This document shows positions 8,519-17,871 of a DNA stretch of 64,000 bases, piece by piece. The notes below the pieces were generated by a model that ran no database searches, was not told the DNA's origin, and saw only the letters and a list, made by a program, of their open reading frames with translations. A program made the translations under genes and the position numbers. Every line of letters begins with the position of its first letter. The first letter of the stretch is position 1. Origin of the DNA: Woeseiaceae bacterium (lineage in GTDB: Bacteria; Pseudomonadota; Gammaproteobacteria; Steroidobacterales; Woeseiaceae); contig JAJFKT010000010.1 of the NCBI GenBank assembly GCA_021773075.1, forward strand, positions 248,001 through 312,000, read 5' to 3'.

Positions 8519-8570
8519 GACCGCATTATGGGCGCGGTCATTAAATACTGCATTAAATCAAATTGATGCA
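8519..8570. promoter_or_regulatory. Two inverted repeats in the alkB upstream region
   Basis: Two candidate regulator sites lie 47-98 bases upstream of the alkB start. GACCGC (8519-8524) pairs with GCGGTC (8534-8539) over a 9-base spacer. Next to it, TGCATTAAAT (8549-8558) and AATTGATGCA (8561-8570) form an imperfect 22-base palindrome, with CATTAAAT also present as a direct repeat at 8539 and 8551. Sites of this type suit a TetR- or GntR-type regulator sensing alkane or acyl compounds, but no regulator gene is adjacent. The rest of the 8473-8698 gap is AT-rich. Confidence 0.4.
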
Positions 8571-8698
8571 GCGCTGGCTTAATAATTGCTTTATATTTTA
8601 AATAGATACCAATTCCACCTTTCCATCAGGCAACAAAATGAACTTTGCTGTTGTGTTGGATCAAATTGACAGAAGAGACGTAGAGGAAGCCTCAGCAC

Positions 8699-9160
8699 AT
8701 GGAAGTAAGCCGGGCAGTAGCGGAGAACAGAGCCAAAGCCGAACGCCGTGAGTTCACGTGGCGGACCGTGTTTTTTGGTTTTACGCGATCACGCCGACAT
8801 GCGCATCGCCGTGTCGTGGACGATGATGTTGTATTTCTGGACTGGCATCATCCGTGGCTGTTTTTTCTGGCGACCGGCACGATGCTGCTGTCTTGCGCCG
8901 ACGCGTTTCTAACGCTGCAACTCATCGACCGCGGAATGATCGAGGCAAATCCTGTCATGCAGGCCGTTATGGCGCACAGCACGATGCTTTTTGCGAGCAC
9001 GAAACTCGCCATGACCGCATTAGGCATTTTGGTTCTGGTGTTTCTCGCAAAACTTCAGTTTTTGAATCGATTTCGAACCGGCATCTTCCTGACATTTTTC
9101 TTTAGCGTTTACGCGTGTCTCGTCTGTTACGAACTGGTCAACCTGTTTCGCCTGATGTGA
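8699..9160 (+). CDS. DUF5658 family membrane protein
   Basis: A 153-residue protein with a basic soluble N-terminus (residues 1-50) and three hydrophobic segments near residues 58-75, 97-118 and 127-150. The first membrane segment runs into ADAFLTLQLIDRGMIEANPVM, the signature of the DUF5658 family, whose function is unknown. The start at 8699 has GAGGAAG about 10 bases upstream. The gene is divergent from alkB and closed by a rho-independent terminator 33 bases after its stop, so it is a single-gene unit. Confidence 0.75.
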   Translation: MEVSRAVAENRAKAERREFTWRTVFFGFTRSRRHAHRRVVDDDVVFLDWHHPWLFFLATGTMLLSCADAFLTLQLIDRGMIEANPVMQAVMAHSTMLFASTKLAMTALGILVLVFLAKLQFLNRFRTGIFLTFFFSVYACLVCYELVNLFRLM

Positions 9161-9192
9161 TCCCGGTCGTAGCGGTATTCGTTTCTTATCGT

Positions 9193-9224
9193 GGGCGCTT
9201 GGGATAAACTAGCGCCCCTTTTTT
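9193..9224 (+). terminator. Rho-independent terminator
   Basis: GGGCGCT (9193-9199) and AGCGCCC (9211-9217) form a 7-bp GC-rich stem with an 11-base loop, followed by C and six T. It terminates the DUF5658 gene and leaves only 59 bases for the sucA promoter. Confidence 0.8.
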
Positions 9225-9283
9225 GAGCCGCTGCAGGAGTCATCGGACGCTGTGTTGCATTGGCCAGCTAAGTTCCTGAAAAG

Positions 9284-12163
9284 ATGAGCTATTCCCTGAA
9301 AGAACAATTGGCCTCGACGCCACTGTTTGGCAGCAATGCGAGTGCCATCGAATCGCTGTACGAGCAATTTCTCGAACAGCCCGAGTCCGTGCCTGAAGGT
9401 TGGCGTGACTATTTTGTTTCGCTGGGTGACACCGGCGGAGAAATCGCCCACTCCACGATTCGCGATCAGTTGCTCCTAGAATCACAGCAGGGACGCAAGC
9501 CCGGCCAGCTTGTAAAGCGCAAGTCAGGCAAGACCGCGACGTCAGGCGAAAAACAAGCGGCGGTTTCGAGGCTTATTCAGGTATACAGCCTTCGGGGACA
9601 CCAGATCGCTGATTTGGACCCACTTGGGCTCATGGAACGGCGTACGCCAGGTGTTCTGAAACTCGATTACCTGGGTTTGGACGAGTCCGACATGGAGGTC
9701 GAGTTCTTCACCGGTGGGCTGGCGGGTACGGGCAACGAGCGCATGAAGTTGCGCGACATACTTGAACTGCTGAAGAATATTTACTGCGGCAAGATCGGTG
9801 CTGAATTCGCCCATATTTCACGAGCTCGTGAGCGCTTGTGGTTGCGCAAGCGATTTGAGCAGGGCGCGGCTACCAAAACACTGAGCGACGAAGAACGTTT
9901 GCTTATTCTCGACAAGCTCACTTGCGCAGAGGGCATCGAGCGCTACCTGCACACACGTTATGTTGGCCAGAAACGCTTCTCCCTGGAGGGCGGCGAGAGC
10001 CTGATTCCGTTGCTTGACGATATTATTCAGCAGGGTGGTTCATCCGGGATTGAAGAAATCGTCGTTGGCATGGCGCATCGTGGTCGTATCAACGTGCTCG
10101 TTAATATTTTGGGCAAATCACCCGAAGAACTGTTTGAAGAATTCGAAGGAAAATACGATCCCGAGGAACTCAAAGGTTCAGGCGATGTGAAATATCACAA
10201 GGGCTTTTCGGCGGACATGAAAACAGCGGGCGGTAACGTCCATCTCGTACTGGCGTTCAATCCTTCGCACCTCGAGATTGTGAATCCTGTCGTTGAAGGT
10301 TCAGTCAGAGCGAGACAACAGCGGCGCGGTGATAAAGAACGACAGGAGGTGCTTCCTGTACTGATTCATGGTGATGCAGCGTTCTCAGGGCAGGGAGTGG
10401 TTACCGAGACGTTTCAAATGTCGCAAACGAACGGCTTTCGAACGGGCGGGACGGTCCACATCGTCATCAATAATCAGATTGGATTCACGACCAGCCGACC
10501 AACAGATGCGCGCTCGACAGATTACTGCAGTGACGTCGCGAAAATGATTGAGGCCCCGGTCTTCCACGTTAATGGAGACGATCCCGATGCGGTCATTTTT
10601 GTCACACGGCTGGCACTTAATTACCGGCAGAAGTTCAAGAAGGACGTCGTCATCGACCTTGTCTGCTACCGACGCCACGGCCACAATGAGGCCGATGAGC
10701 CCGCGGCTACCCAACCGATCATGTATGGCCGGATCAAGTCTCATAAGACAACTCGCGAGTTATATGCAGATCGCCTGATTGCCGCAGACCTAATGACTAA
10801 TGTGGGTGTCGGCAAACTTCAGGACGAATATCGCGATCGACTCGATCGCGGCGAGCACGTTCAGAAGGCCTCTCTGGGCATGATTGGCAACGAGTTCACC
10901 GTGGACTGGACGCCATTTCTAAATACGCAATGGGATGATCCCTGTGATACGACAATCAGTCCCAAGCTTGGCGCTGACCTCGGTAGATCAATAACAAGCC
11001 TGCCAGCCGATGTGAAGCCGCACGGGCGCGTGCAACGCATTATGGACCAGCGTGTGAAAATGGTGGCTGGCGACGTGGACATGGACTGGGGTTTTGCGGA
11101 GACGATGGCCTATGCTTCGTTACTACAAGACGGTCACAGTGTTCGCCTCGTGGGGCAGGACAGCGGGCGTGGCACGTTTTTCCATCGTCACGCAGTCATT
11201 CACAATCAACTCAATAATCGTGAATACACTCCTCTGAAACACATCGTTGATCGCCCCGATGCCTTTCGCGTTATCGATTCCCTGTTATCGGAGGAGGCCG
11301 TGCTGGGATTTGAGTACGGCTATGCAAGTACAGAGCCCAATACGCTCGTAATTTGGGAAGGGCAGTTCGGCGACTTTGCGAACGGTGCACAAGTCGTTAT
11401 CGATCAGTTTATCAGCTCAGGTGAGGCGAAATGGGGTCGCTTGTGTGGGCTGACAATGTTCCTTCCGCACGGATACGAAGGTCAGGGTCCCGAGCACTCA
11501 TCGGCGCGACTTGAACGCTTCCTGCAACTTTGCGCTGAGCACAATATGCAGGTCTGCATACCGTCTACGCCGGCGCAAATGTTTCATATGATCCGACGTC
11601 AACAGGTTCGACATTACAGAAAACCTTTGATCGTACTGACGCCGAAGAGCTTGCTGCGACACAAAATGTCAGTGTCACCAACTGCGGAACTTTCGAGTGG
11701 TCGATTCGAACTTGTTATTCCGGAAATTGAAGCGATTTCGGTTCAGAAAACACGCCGTCTCGTCTTTTGCAGCGGCAAAGTCTATTTTGACTTGCTGGAG
11801 TCACGCGAAGTCCACAACGTCGAAGATGTTGCCCTGATTCGTTTGGAACAACTTTATCCTTTTCCGATTAATGAGTATGCGCAATTAATCAAACAATATG
11901 ATCACGTTGACGAAATCGTCTGGTGTCAGGAAGAACCTCTGAACCAGGGTGCCTGGTATCAGATCAAGCACCGGCTTCAGGAGTCGCTGAAAGATCATCA
12001 GCAACTTTATTATGCGGGACGACCAGGAGCGGCAGCCCCGGCGTCCGGAATATTTAAGATTCATCTGCAACAGCAGCAGGCATTGGTCGAAGCGGCACTG
12101 GGCATCAAGTCCGAGGCGCGCAGGGTCGTGAAACCTGAAAAGACAAAACGGAAATCTAAATGA
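9284..12163 (+). CDS. sucA: 2-oxoglutarate dehydrogenase E1 component
   Basis: The thiamine-diphosphate-dependent E1 subunit of the 2-oxoglutarate dehydrogenase complex, which decarboxylates 2-oxoglutarate and passes the succinyl group to E2 in the TCA cycle. At 959 residues it is full length. Visible landmarks are the N-terminal E1 segment ([24 protein letters not shown]), [44 protein letters not shown] and the C-terminal [20 protein letters not shown]. It starts ATG at 9284 and overlaps sucB by 4 bases (ATGA), so sucA, sucB and lpd form one operon. The promoter must lie in the short gap after the terminator at 9193-9224. Confidence 0.97.
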   Translation: MSYSLKEQLASTPLFGSNASAIESLYEQFLEQPESVPEGWRDYFVSLGDTGGEIAHSTIRDQLLLESQQGRKPGQLVKRKSGKTATSGEKQAAVSRLIQVYSLRGHQIADLDPLGLMERRTPGVLKLDYLGLDESDMEVEFFTGGLAGTGNERMKLRDILELLKNIYCGKIGAEFAHISRARERLWLRKRFEQGAATKTLSDEERLLILDKLTCAEGIERYLHTRYVGQKRFSLEGGESLIPLLDDIIQQGGSSGIEEIVVGMAHRGRINVLVNILGKSPEELFEEFEGKYDPEELKGSGDVKYHKGFSADMKTAGGNVHLVLAFNPSHLEIVNPVVEGSVRARQQRRGDKERQEVLPVLIHGDAAFSGQGVVTETFQMSQTNGFRTGGTVHIVINNQIGFTTSRPTDARSTDYCSDVAKMIEAPVFHVNGDDPDAVIFVTRLALNYRQKFKKDVVIDLVCYRRHGHNEADEPAATQPIMYGRIKSHKTTRELYADRLIAADLMTNVGVGKLQDEYRDRLDRGEHVQKASLGMIGNEFTVDWTPFLNTQWDDPCDTTISPKLGADLGRSITSLPADVKPHGRVQRIMDQRVKMVAGDVDMDWGFAETMAYASLLQDGHSVRLVGQDSGRGTFFHRHAVIHNQLNNREYTPLKHIVDRPDAFRVIDSLLSEEAVLGFEYGYASTEPNTLVIWEGQFGDFANGAQVVIDQFISSGEAKWGRLCGLTMFLPHGYEGQGPEHSSARLERFLQLCAEHNMQVCIPSTPAQMFHMIRRQQVRHYRKPLIVLTPKSLLRHKMSVSPTAELSSGRFELVIPEIEAISVQKTRRLVFCSGKVYFDLLESREVHNVEDVALIRLEQLYPFPINEYAQLIKQYDHVDEIVWCQEEPLNQGAWYQIKHRLQESLKDHQQLYYAGRPGAAAPASGIFKIHLQQQQALVEAALGIKSEARRVVKPEKTKRKSK

Positions 12164-13380
12164 GCATTGAGATTAAAGTTCCACCCCTCCCTGAATCGGT
12201 CAGCGATGCCACGTTGGTAGCATGGCATAAGAATGCGGGAGAGTCGGTTTCACGTGACGAGAATCTGGTCGATCTGGAAACAGACAAAGTCGTTTTGGAA
12301 GTTCCTGCGCCTGCCTCTGGCACGATCGCGAAGATCGTCGTCGAAAATGGCACGACAGTTGAGGCCGGCGATGTGCTTGCTATTCTTGAGGAAGGCGAGG
12401 TAACAGATACAGAGTCCGTTGCGGCTAAGAGCGAAGTGCCTGCGAAAAAAGTCGCTGCGGTGGCGGCGACGGAAGTAAGCGGACCTTTGAAGACGAGTCC
12501 CGCGGTTCGCCGTCTGCTTGATGAGCATGATCTCGACGCAACAATGGTAATGGGCAGCGGCAAGGATGGCCGTATCACCAAGTCCGATGTCATGTCATTC
12601 CTGAAATCGGACGATAGCGTTAACGTGGCTCCGGGTGATCAGGAACCTGTTGCAGACGAAAACCTTGAGATTGATATCGTGCGAACCGAGCAGCGAGTCC
12701 CGATGACGCGATTACGGGCACGTATTGCAGAGCGCCTTGTCGACGCGCAGCAATCAGCTGCAATGCTCACGACTTTCAACGAGGTCGATCTAACTGAGGT
12801 CATGGCTCTGCGAAAGAAGTACAAAGAGTCGTTTGAAAAGAAACACAAAGTAAAACTCGGTTTCATGTCTTTCTTCGCGAAAGCTGCAGTGGAAGCTTTG
12901 AAGAGGTTTCCGGTCATTAACGCATCGGTTGAGGGCACGGAGATCATTTATCATAACTATTTTGATATTGGCATCGCCGTCTCGAGTGATCGAGGTTTGA
13001 TGGTTCCCGTGATTCGCGATGTCGACCAAATGAATTTCGCTGAATTTGAATCTGCCCTGACCGAAGTGGCTGGCAAAGCGCAGGCTGGCACAATCGGTAT
13101 GGACGATTTAACGGGCGGCACGTTTACAATTACGAACGGCGGCATTTTCGGTTCGATGATGTCGACGCCAATTCTGAATCAGCCACAGAGCGCGATTCTG
13201 GGCATGCATTCTATTCAGCAACGACCCATGGTGGTCGATGGCGATATTGTCGCTCGACCGATGATGTATCTGGCGGTGACGTATGATCACCGAATTATTG
13301 ACGGTAAGGAAGCTGTGCAATTCCTCGTCTCGATCAAAGAACAACTTGAAGACCCAGCACGCCTGTTGCTGCAAATCTGA
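12160..13380 (+). CDS. sucB: Dihydrolipoyllysine-residue succinyltransferase (E2)
   Basis: The core E2 subunit of the 2-oxoglutarate dehydrogenase complex, transferring the succinyl group from lipoate to CoA. At 406 residues it has one lipoyl domain with the modified lysine at residue 43 ([10 protein letters not shown]), a peripheral-subunit-binding segment near residues 111-148 ([22 protein letters not shown]) and a C-terminal catalytic domain ending in [15 protein letters not shown], which supplies the active-site His and Asp. A short Ala/Lys/Val-rich linker follows the lipoyl domain. The start overlaps the sucA stop by 4 bases; lpd follows after 24 bases. Confidence 0.97.
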   Translation: MSIEIKVPPLPESVSDATLVAWHKNAGESVSRDENLVDLETDKVVLEVPAPASGTIAKIVVENGTTVEAGDVLAILEEGEVTDTESVAAKSEVPAKKVAAVAATEVSGPLKTSPAVRRLLDEHDLDATMVMGSGKDGRITKSDVMSFLKSDDSVNVAPGDQEPVADENLEIDIVRTEQRVPMTRLRARIAERLVDAQQSAAMLTTFNEVDLTEVMALRKKYKESFEKKHKVKLGFMSFFAKAAVEALKRFPVINASVEGTEIIYHNYFDIGIAVSSDRGLMVPVIRDVDQMNFAEFESALTEVAGKAQAGTIGMDDLTGGTFTITNGGIFGSMMSTPILNQPQSAILGMHSIQQRPMVVDGDIVARPMMYLAVTYDHRIIDGKEAVQFLVSIKEQLEDPARLLLQI

Positions 13381-13404
13381 CCACGTTTAGGAAACCAAAG
13401 AAAA

Positions 13405-14832
13405 ATGAGCAGAAGTTTTGATGTAGTCGTAATAGGTGCTGGACCCGCTGGATACGTTGCAGCGATTCGAGCCGCGCAACACGGTAAGAGCGTTGCGTGT
13501 ATCGATGAATGGAAAAACAAGGATGGCAAGAATGCGTTCGGTGGGACGTGTCTGAATGCAGGCTGTATTCCGTCAAAAGCGCTCCTCGAGTCATCGGAGC
13601 TTTTTCACCGTGCCCAACATGAGTTCAAGAAACACGGCATCAAGACCGGTGACGTTAAACTGGATCTCGCTACGATGCAGAAGCGCCGCGCAAGCATCGT
13701 CCGACAGCTGACGGGCGGTATCGCCGGGCTTCTCAAGGCGAACAAAATTGAGGGACTGGTCGGCCACGGAAAATTGTTGGCCGGCAAACAGGTCGAGTTC
13801 ACACCCGTGGACGGTGACGTAGAAATTATCGATGCCGGGAACGTCATATTAGCTTCGGGTTCGTCACCAATTGAGATTGGCATAGCGGCATTTGATGATG
13901 ACAATATCGTTGATTCGTGGGGCGCGCTGGAATTCGATTCGGTGCCTGAACGACTTGGTGTTGTTGGAGCCGGAGTCATCGGACTGGAGCTTGGCAGTGT
14001 CTGGTCGAGGCTTGGAAGTAAGGTGACTGTGCTTGAGGCGATGGACGATCTTCTGTTCATGGCTGATCGCGATGTCGCGAAAGTAGCGGCAAAGGAATTC
14101 AAGCAGCAGGGCCTTGATATAAAACTGGGCGCGAAAGTGACTACCGCGAAAGCTGGCAAGAAGGGCGTCGAGGTTTCCTACGACAACAAGGACGGTTCAC
14201 AATCAATCGAAGTCGACAAGCTGGTCGTCGCAGTCGGGCGCAGGCCGCATACGGATAATCTGTTTTCCGACGATGCCGGAATTCAAGTCGATGAGCGCGG
14301 TTTCATAGTTGTCGACGATGAGTGCCGAACGCGAGTTAAAGGCGTCTACGCAGTAGGTGATTGCGTTCGTGGCCCCATGCTGGCCCACAAGGGATCAGAA
14401 GAAGGCGTAATGGCTGCCGATCTCATCGCGGGTGAAATTGCTGAGGTGAATTATGATGTTATCCCTTCAGTAATCTATACGGCTCCGGAAATAGCCTGGG
14501 TTGGAAAGACCGAGGCGGAAGTGAAGGAGTCAGGTAGTGCTTACAAGGTCGGTTCGTTTCCGTTCGCTGCAAGTGGCCGGGCCAAGGCCATGGAACAAAC
14601 GGCTGGCATGGTCAAGATTATTTCATCGAAAGAAGACGATGAAGTTCTGGGCGTGCACATCGTGGGACCCATGGCGGGCGAGCTTATTTCAGAGGCCGTC
14701 TTGGCTCTTGAATTCTCGGCGAGCACGGAAGACATCCAACGCACCATTCATGCACATCCGAGCCTCGCGGAAGCGATGCACGAGGCATCGCTTGCCGTGG
14801 ATAACAAGGCGCTGAATTTCCCGAACAAGTAG
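13405..14832 (+). CDS. lpd: Dihydrolipoyl dehydrogenase (E3)
   Basis: FAD-dependent E3 subunit that reoxidises dihydrolipoate with NAD+ in 2-oxoacid dehydrogenase complexes. The 475-residue protein has the FAD-binding GAGPAGYVAA at residue 11, the redox disulphide in GGTCLNAGCIPSK (Cys49, Cys54), the NAD-binding GAGVIGLELGSVWSRLG, the second FAD motif VYAVGDCVRGPMLAHK and the catalytic HAHPSLAEAMHEA at the C-terminus. It is the third gene of the suc operon, 24 bases after sucB. The stop lies 5 bases from the stop of the convergent symporter gene, and no terminator hairpin is visible there. Confidence 0.97.
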   Translation: MSRSFDVVVIGAGPAGYVAAIRAAQHGKSVACIDEWKNKDGKNAFGGTCLNAGCIPSKALLESSELFHRAQHEFKKHGIKTGDVKLDLATMQKRRASIVRQLTGGIAGLLKANKIEGLVGHGKLLAGKQVEFTPVDGDVEIIDAGNVILASGSSPIEIGIAAFDDDNIVDSWGALEFDSVPERLGVVGAGVIGLELGSVWSRLGSKVTVLEAMDDLLFMADRDVAKVAAKEFKQQGLDIKLGAKVTTAKAGKKGVEVSYDNKDGSQSIEVDKLVVAVGRRPHTDNLFSDDAGIQVDERGFIVVDDECRTRVKGVYAVGDCVRGPMLAHKGSEEGVMAADLIAGEIAEVNYDVIPSVIYTAPEIAWVGKTEAEVKESGSAYKVGSFPFAASGRAKAMEQTAGMVKIISSKEDDEVLGVHIVGPMAGELISEAVLALEFSASTEDIQRTIHAHPSLAEAMHEASLAVDNKALNFPNK

Positions 14833-14837
14833 CGCCG

Positions 14838-16307
14838 TTACTGTTTCCAGAAGTCGGCGTTCTTGATTCCCAGAGCCTCGGGATCGAAAGTGTATTTCTC
14901 TACACCGGCTTTGCGCTGTGCCTCGTAATCCCGAAGTGCCTTTATGGCCGGCGCGCTCATAAAATACAGAAATAATATGCCAACGATATTGAGCCCGGCC
15001 ATTACGCCGAGGCCGATATCGCCGAGACCCCATGCGAGATCGGCAGTTCTGACCGTGCCGTAGAACACAGCCGCTAAAAGCACAATTTTGATGATCGTCA
15101 ACTCGCCGGGAAAACGAAACGAGCGTCTAATGTAGGCGACGTTCGTTTCCGCAATGTAGTAATAGGCCAACAAGGTTGTGAACGCAAAGAAAAATAAGGC
15201 AACAGCGACGAATATTCGGCCAAATCCTCCGAGCACACTTTCGAGAGCAAACTGTGTGAATGCAGGGCTGTTGGATGCGATATTCGTTGCCAATACGCCG
15301 CCGCTGACGCTCGCGTCAATGCCGGTGACATAGTATTGGTCTGTGATCAGAATCATGAATGCAGTCGCCGAGCATACAAAGAGTGTGTCGATGTAAACCG
15401 AAAACGCTTGCACCAATCCCTGTTGCGCCGGATGTACGACCTCAGCAGCTGCTGCAGCATGAGGGCCTGATCCCTGGCCCGCTTCGTTCGAGTAGACGCC
15501 GCGCTTGACGCCCCAGCCTATCGCTGCGCCGAGTCCGGCCATCGGTGAGAATGCGTCGGAAAAAATCAGCGCCAATATGCCGGGTAAAGCTTCAATGTGA
15601 TAAATGACGATGCCAACTGACATGATAATGTAGGCGATTGCCATAACTGGCACAACGATCTGCGTGAAGTGCGCGATACGTTTGACGCCACCGAAAATAA
15701 TGATGGCTAAAGCTACGACGACGAAACTTGCAGTTGCAAGTTTGATATAGCTAATACCACCAATACTCGAGTTTGCGGCGACATCAGCGCCGAATGCGAG
15801 TTCGACCGCGGCACCGATTGCGTTTGATTGTACGGTTGGAAGCAGTACTCCGACTGCAATGATCGTCGATATTGCGAACAGCCAGGCGTACCATTTTTGC
15901 CCAAGTGCCTTCTCGAAATAGTAGGCAGGGCCGCCACGGAACTGCCCTTCGTCTTCTTCTTTATAGATCTGCGCAAGTGTTGATTCGACGTAGGCCGTAG
16001 AAGCGCCGAGGAAAGCGACGACCCACATCCAGAAAACCGCTCCTGGACCGCCAATTCCGATCGCCGCGGCAACCCCGGCAATGTTACCGGTACCGACACG
16101 CCCGGACAGTGAAACGGCGAGCGCTTGAAACGACGAGATACCTCGATCCGATTCTTTGCCGGAGAATAGCAGCCGCCACATCTCGCCGAACATTCTGACT
16201 TGTACGAAGCGTGTCACGATGGAGAAGAACAGCCCGGTACCGAGCAATAAATAGATCAGTGTTGGTTCCCACATGAGACCACTGATCTTGTTGACGATAT
16301 CCTGCAT
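14838..16307 (-). CDS. Sodium:alanine symporter family (AGCS) transporter
   Basis: A 489-residue inner-membrane carrier of the alanine or glycine:cation symporter family. It has around eleven hydrophobic segments and the family stretches SLSGRVGTGNIAGVAAAIGIGGPGAVFWMW and GVKRGVYSNEAGQGSGPHAAAAA, the latter being the AGCS signature. It is expected to import a small neutral amino acid with Na+. ATG at 16307 is preferred because AAGGGGAC lies just upstream; in-frame ATGs at 16322 and 16382 would add 5 or 25 non-hydrophobic residues. It stands alone and converges on lpd. Confidence 0.9.
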   Translation of the reverse strand: MQDIVNKISGLMWEPTLIYLLLGTGLFFSIVTRFVQVRMFGEMWRLLFSGKESDRGISSFQALAVSLSGRVGTGNIAGVAAAIGIGGPGAVFWMWVVAFLGASTAYVESTLAQIYKEEDEGQFRGGPAYYFEKALGQKWYAWLFAISTIIAVGVLLPTVQSNAIGAAVELAFGADVAANSSIGGISYIKLATASFVVVALAIIIFGGVKRIAHFTQIVVPVMAIAYIIMSVGIVIYHIEALPGILALIFSDAFSPMAGLGAAIGWGVKRGVYSNEAGQGSGPHAAAAAEVVHPAQQGLVQAFSVYIDTLFVCSATAFMILITDQYYVTGIDASVSGGVLATNIASNSPAFTQFALESVLGGFGRIFVAVALFFFAFTTLLAYYYIAETNVAYIRRSFRFPGELTIIKIVLLAAVFYGTVRTADLAWGLGDIGLGVMAGLNIVGILFLYFMSAPAIKALRDYEAQRKAGVEKYTFDPEALGIKNADFWKQ

Positions 16308-16442
16308 GCCCGTCCCCTTCATTTTTTTATTAGCGGCGCAGCGGATGTTACCGCATATTGGGGCATCGCGAGGCGCTTTCAATCTGCCGCTTTAGGTCGA
16401 TTCGCGATATAGTGATTGGGTATTTAGCAAGGGAGCTGTTCA

Positions 16443-16880
16443 ATGACGTGGTGGACTTGGATGATCTTAGGTGCAGTTTTACTTGGCGCTGAGCTGATGG
16501 CGATTGACGCTCAGTTCTATCTCGTTTTCCTCGGCTTGTCGGCAGCATTGGTTGGATTCGCAGGCATGCTGGGTATTGCAATGCCGGAGTGGGCTCAATG
16601 GACGGCTTTTGCTGCGCTATCGCTAGTTTCGTTTTTTACGTTTCGTAAATCACTCTATGAAAAAATTCGCGGTGGAGCCATTGGGTTTCGCGAGACAATA
16701 TCGGGCGAGTCCGTCGATATTGCCGATGATCTTGCAGCAGGAGATGAATCGAGGGTGGAGTTTCGCGGTACGAAGTGGACAGTTCGAAACACTGGATCGG
16801 GTGTTATTTCCGCTGGATCTCGAGCCAAAGTTGTCAAGGTCGACGGCCTGACCTTGCATGTTGAAACAGAACAATCATAA
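16443..16880 (+). CDS. NfeD-like membrane protein
   Basis: A 145-residue protein with two to three hydrophobic segments in residues 1-70 (MTWWTWMILGAVLLGAELM start) and a C-terminal soluble beta-barrel of OB type (SGESVDIADDLAAGDESRVEF, TKWTVRN, GSRAKVVKVDGLTLHVE), the layout of short NfeD proteins. NfeD partners SPFH-domain proteins at the membrane, and here the next gene, 11 bases downstream, is an SPFH protein. This is the same arrangement as ybbK(qmcA)-ybbJ in E. coli, with the order reversed. Its exact role in membrane quality control is not established. Confidence 0.88.
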   Translation: MTWWTWMILGAVLLGAELMAIDAQFYLVFLGLSAALVGFAGMLGIAMPEWAQWTAFAALSLVSFFTFRKSLYEKIRGGAIGFRETISGESVDIADDLAAGDESRVEFRGTKWTVRNTGSGVISAGSRAKVVKVDGLTLHVETEQS

Positions 16881-16891
16881 GGGAGTAGGCA

Positions 16892-17833
16892 ATGGACACA
16901 TCAACAATTGTTGCGTTGGGACTTGTATTTGTCGTAGTTGTAATTCTGCTAAAGACAGCGGTCGTCGTTCCGCAACAAAACGGATTTGTCGTTGAACGTC
17001 TTGGCAAGTACAGCAAAACGCTAAACGCGGGCTTCCACATTCTGATCCCGTTTCTGGAAAGGATTGCCTACAAGCATTCACTCAAAGAGCAGGCCACGGA
17101 CATAGCGGAACAAATCTGTATTACCAGAGACAACGTCCAGGTGGGTGTCGATGGCGTGCTTTACATGCAGGTGCTCGATCCGGGACGTGCCTCCTACGGT
17201 ATAGGTAATTATATGTTCGCTATTTCGCAGCTCGCACAGACGACCTTACGCTCTGAGATTGGCAAGATTGAACTTGATCGAACCTTTGAAGAACGCGGGC
17301 AAATCAATCAAAACGTTGTCGCCGAACTTGATAAAGCGAGTGACCCATGGGGCGTCAAGGTCTTGCGTTACGAGATCAAAAATATTAATCCACCGCATGA
17401 TGTGCTTAGTGCAATGGAAAAACAGATGCGGGCAGAACGAGAGAAGCGCGCCGTAATTCTTACCTCAGAAGGTGAACGTGACGCGAAGATCAACGAAGCT
17501 GAGGGCGAGAAGCAGCAAGTTATCAAGCAGTCAGAGGGTGTTAAGACGCAGCAAATTAATGAGGCGCAGGGTGAGGCCGAAGCTATTCTGGCCATTGCGA
17601 CCGCCACTGCACAAGGATTGCGAGAGGTCGCAAATGCCGTTATTGACGAGGGTGGTTCCGACGCCATGCAGCTTCGAATTGCTGAGCAATACATCACTCA
17701 ATTCGGCAATCTTGCGAAAGCCGGAAACACGTTCGTTGTGCCGTCAAATCTCGCGGATTTGACCTCTATGATGGCGTTGGCGACAGACATCGCCAAAGGC
17801 AAAGACAGAGGCAAAGACGCGCCTGCCGCATAA
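16892..17833 (+). CDS. qmcA: SPFH/band 7 (paraslipin, QmcA-like) protein
   Basis: A 313-residue protein with one N-terminal membrane anchor (residues 5-25), a band 7 domain starting VPQQNGFVVERLGKYSKTL, and a long charged helical segment with repeated EGE/EAEGEK motifs (residues 190-250), ending in a flexible GKDRGKDAPAA tail. Such proteins oligomerise in membrane microdomains and modulate proteases. Length and sequence fit E. coli QmcA (about 305 residues). It follows an NfeD-like partner by 11 bases. A perfect 11-bp hairpin lies 11 bases past its stop, where relA converges. Confidence 0.9.
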   Translation: MDTSTIVALGLVFVVVVILLKTAVVVPQQNGFVVERLGKYSKTLNAGFHILIPFLERIAYKHSLKEQATDIAEQICITRDNVQVGVDGVLYMQVLDPGRASYGIGNYMFAISQLAQTTLRSEIGKIELDRTFEERGQINQNVVAELDKASDPWGVKVLRYEIKNINPPHDVLSAMEKQMRAEREKRAVILTSEGERDAKINEAEGEKQQVIKQSEGVKTQQINEAQGEAEAILAIATATAQGLREVANAVIDEGGSDAMQLRIAEQYITQFGNLAKAGNTFVVPSNLADLTSMMALATDIAKGKDRGKDAPAA

Positions 17834-17844
17834 ACAAGATGTCG

Positions 17845-17871
17845 GTCGGTCAGGCCTTGCGCCTGACCGAC
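17845..17871. terminator. 11-bp hairpin between convergent qmcA and relA
   Basis: GTCGGTCAGGC (17845-17855) and GCCTGACCGAC (17861-17871) form a perfect stem with a 5-base loop. The structure covers the relA stop and last codons and follows the qmcA stop by 11 bases. No T-run follows on either strand, so it may act as a bidirectional or factor-assisted terminator. Confidence 0.5.

Noticed and set aside
8638..8751. Small reading frame of 37 codons before the DUF5658 gene
   Set aside because: It has only a weak ribosome-binding site, overlaps the DUF5658 start in another frame and shows no recognisable feature.
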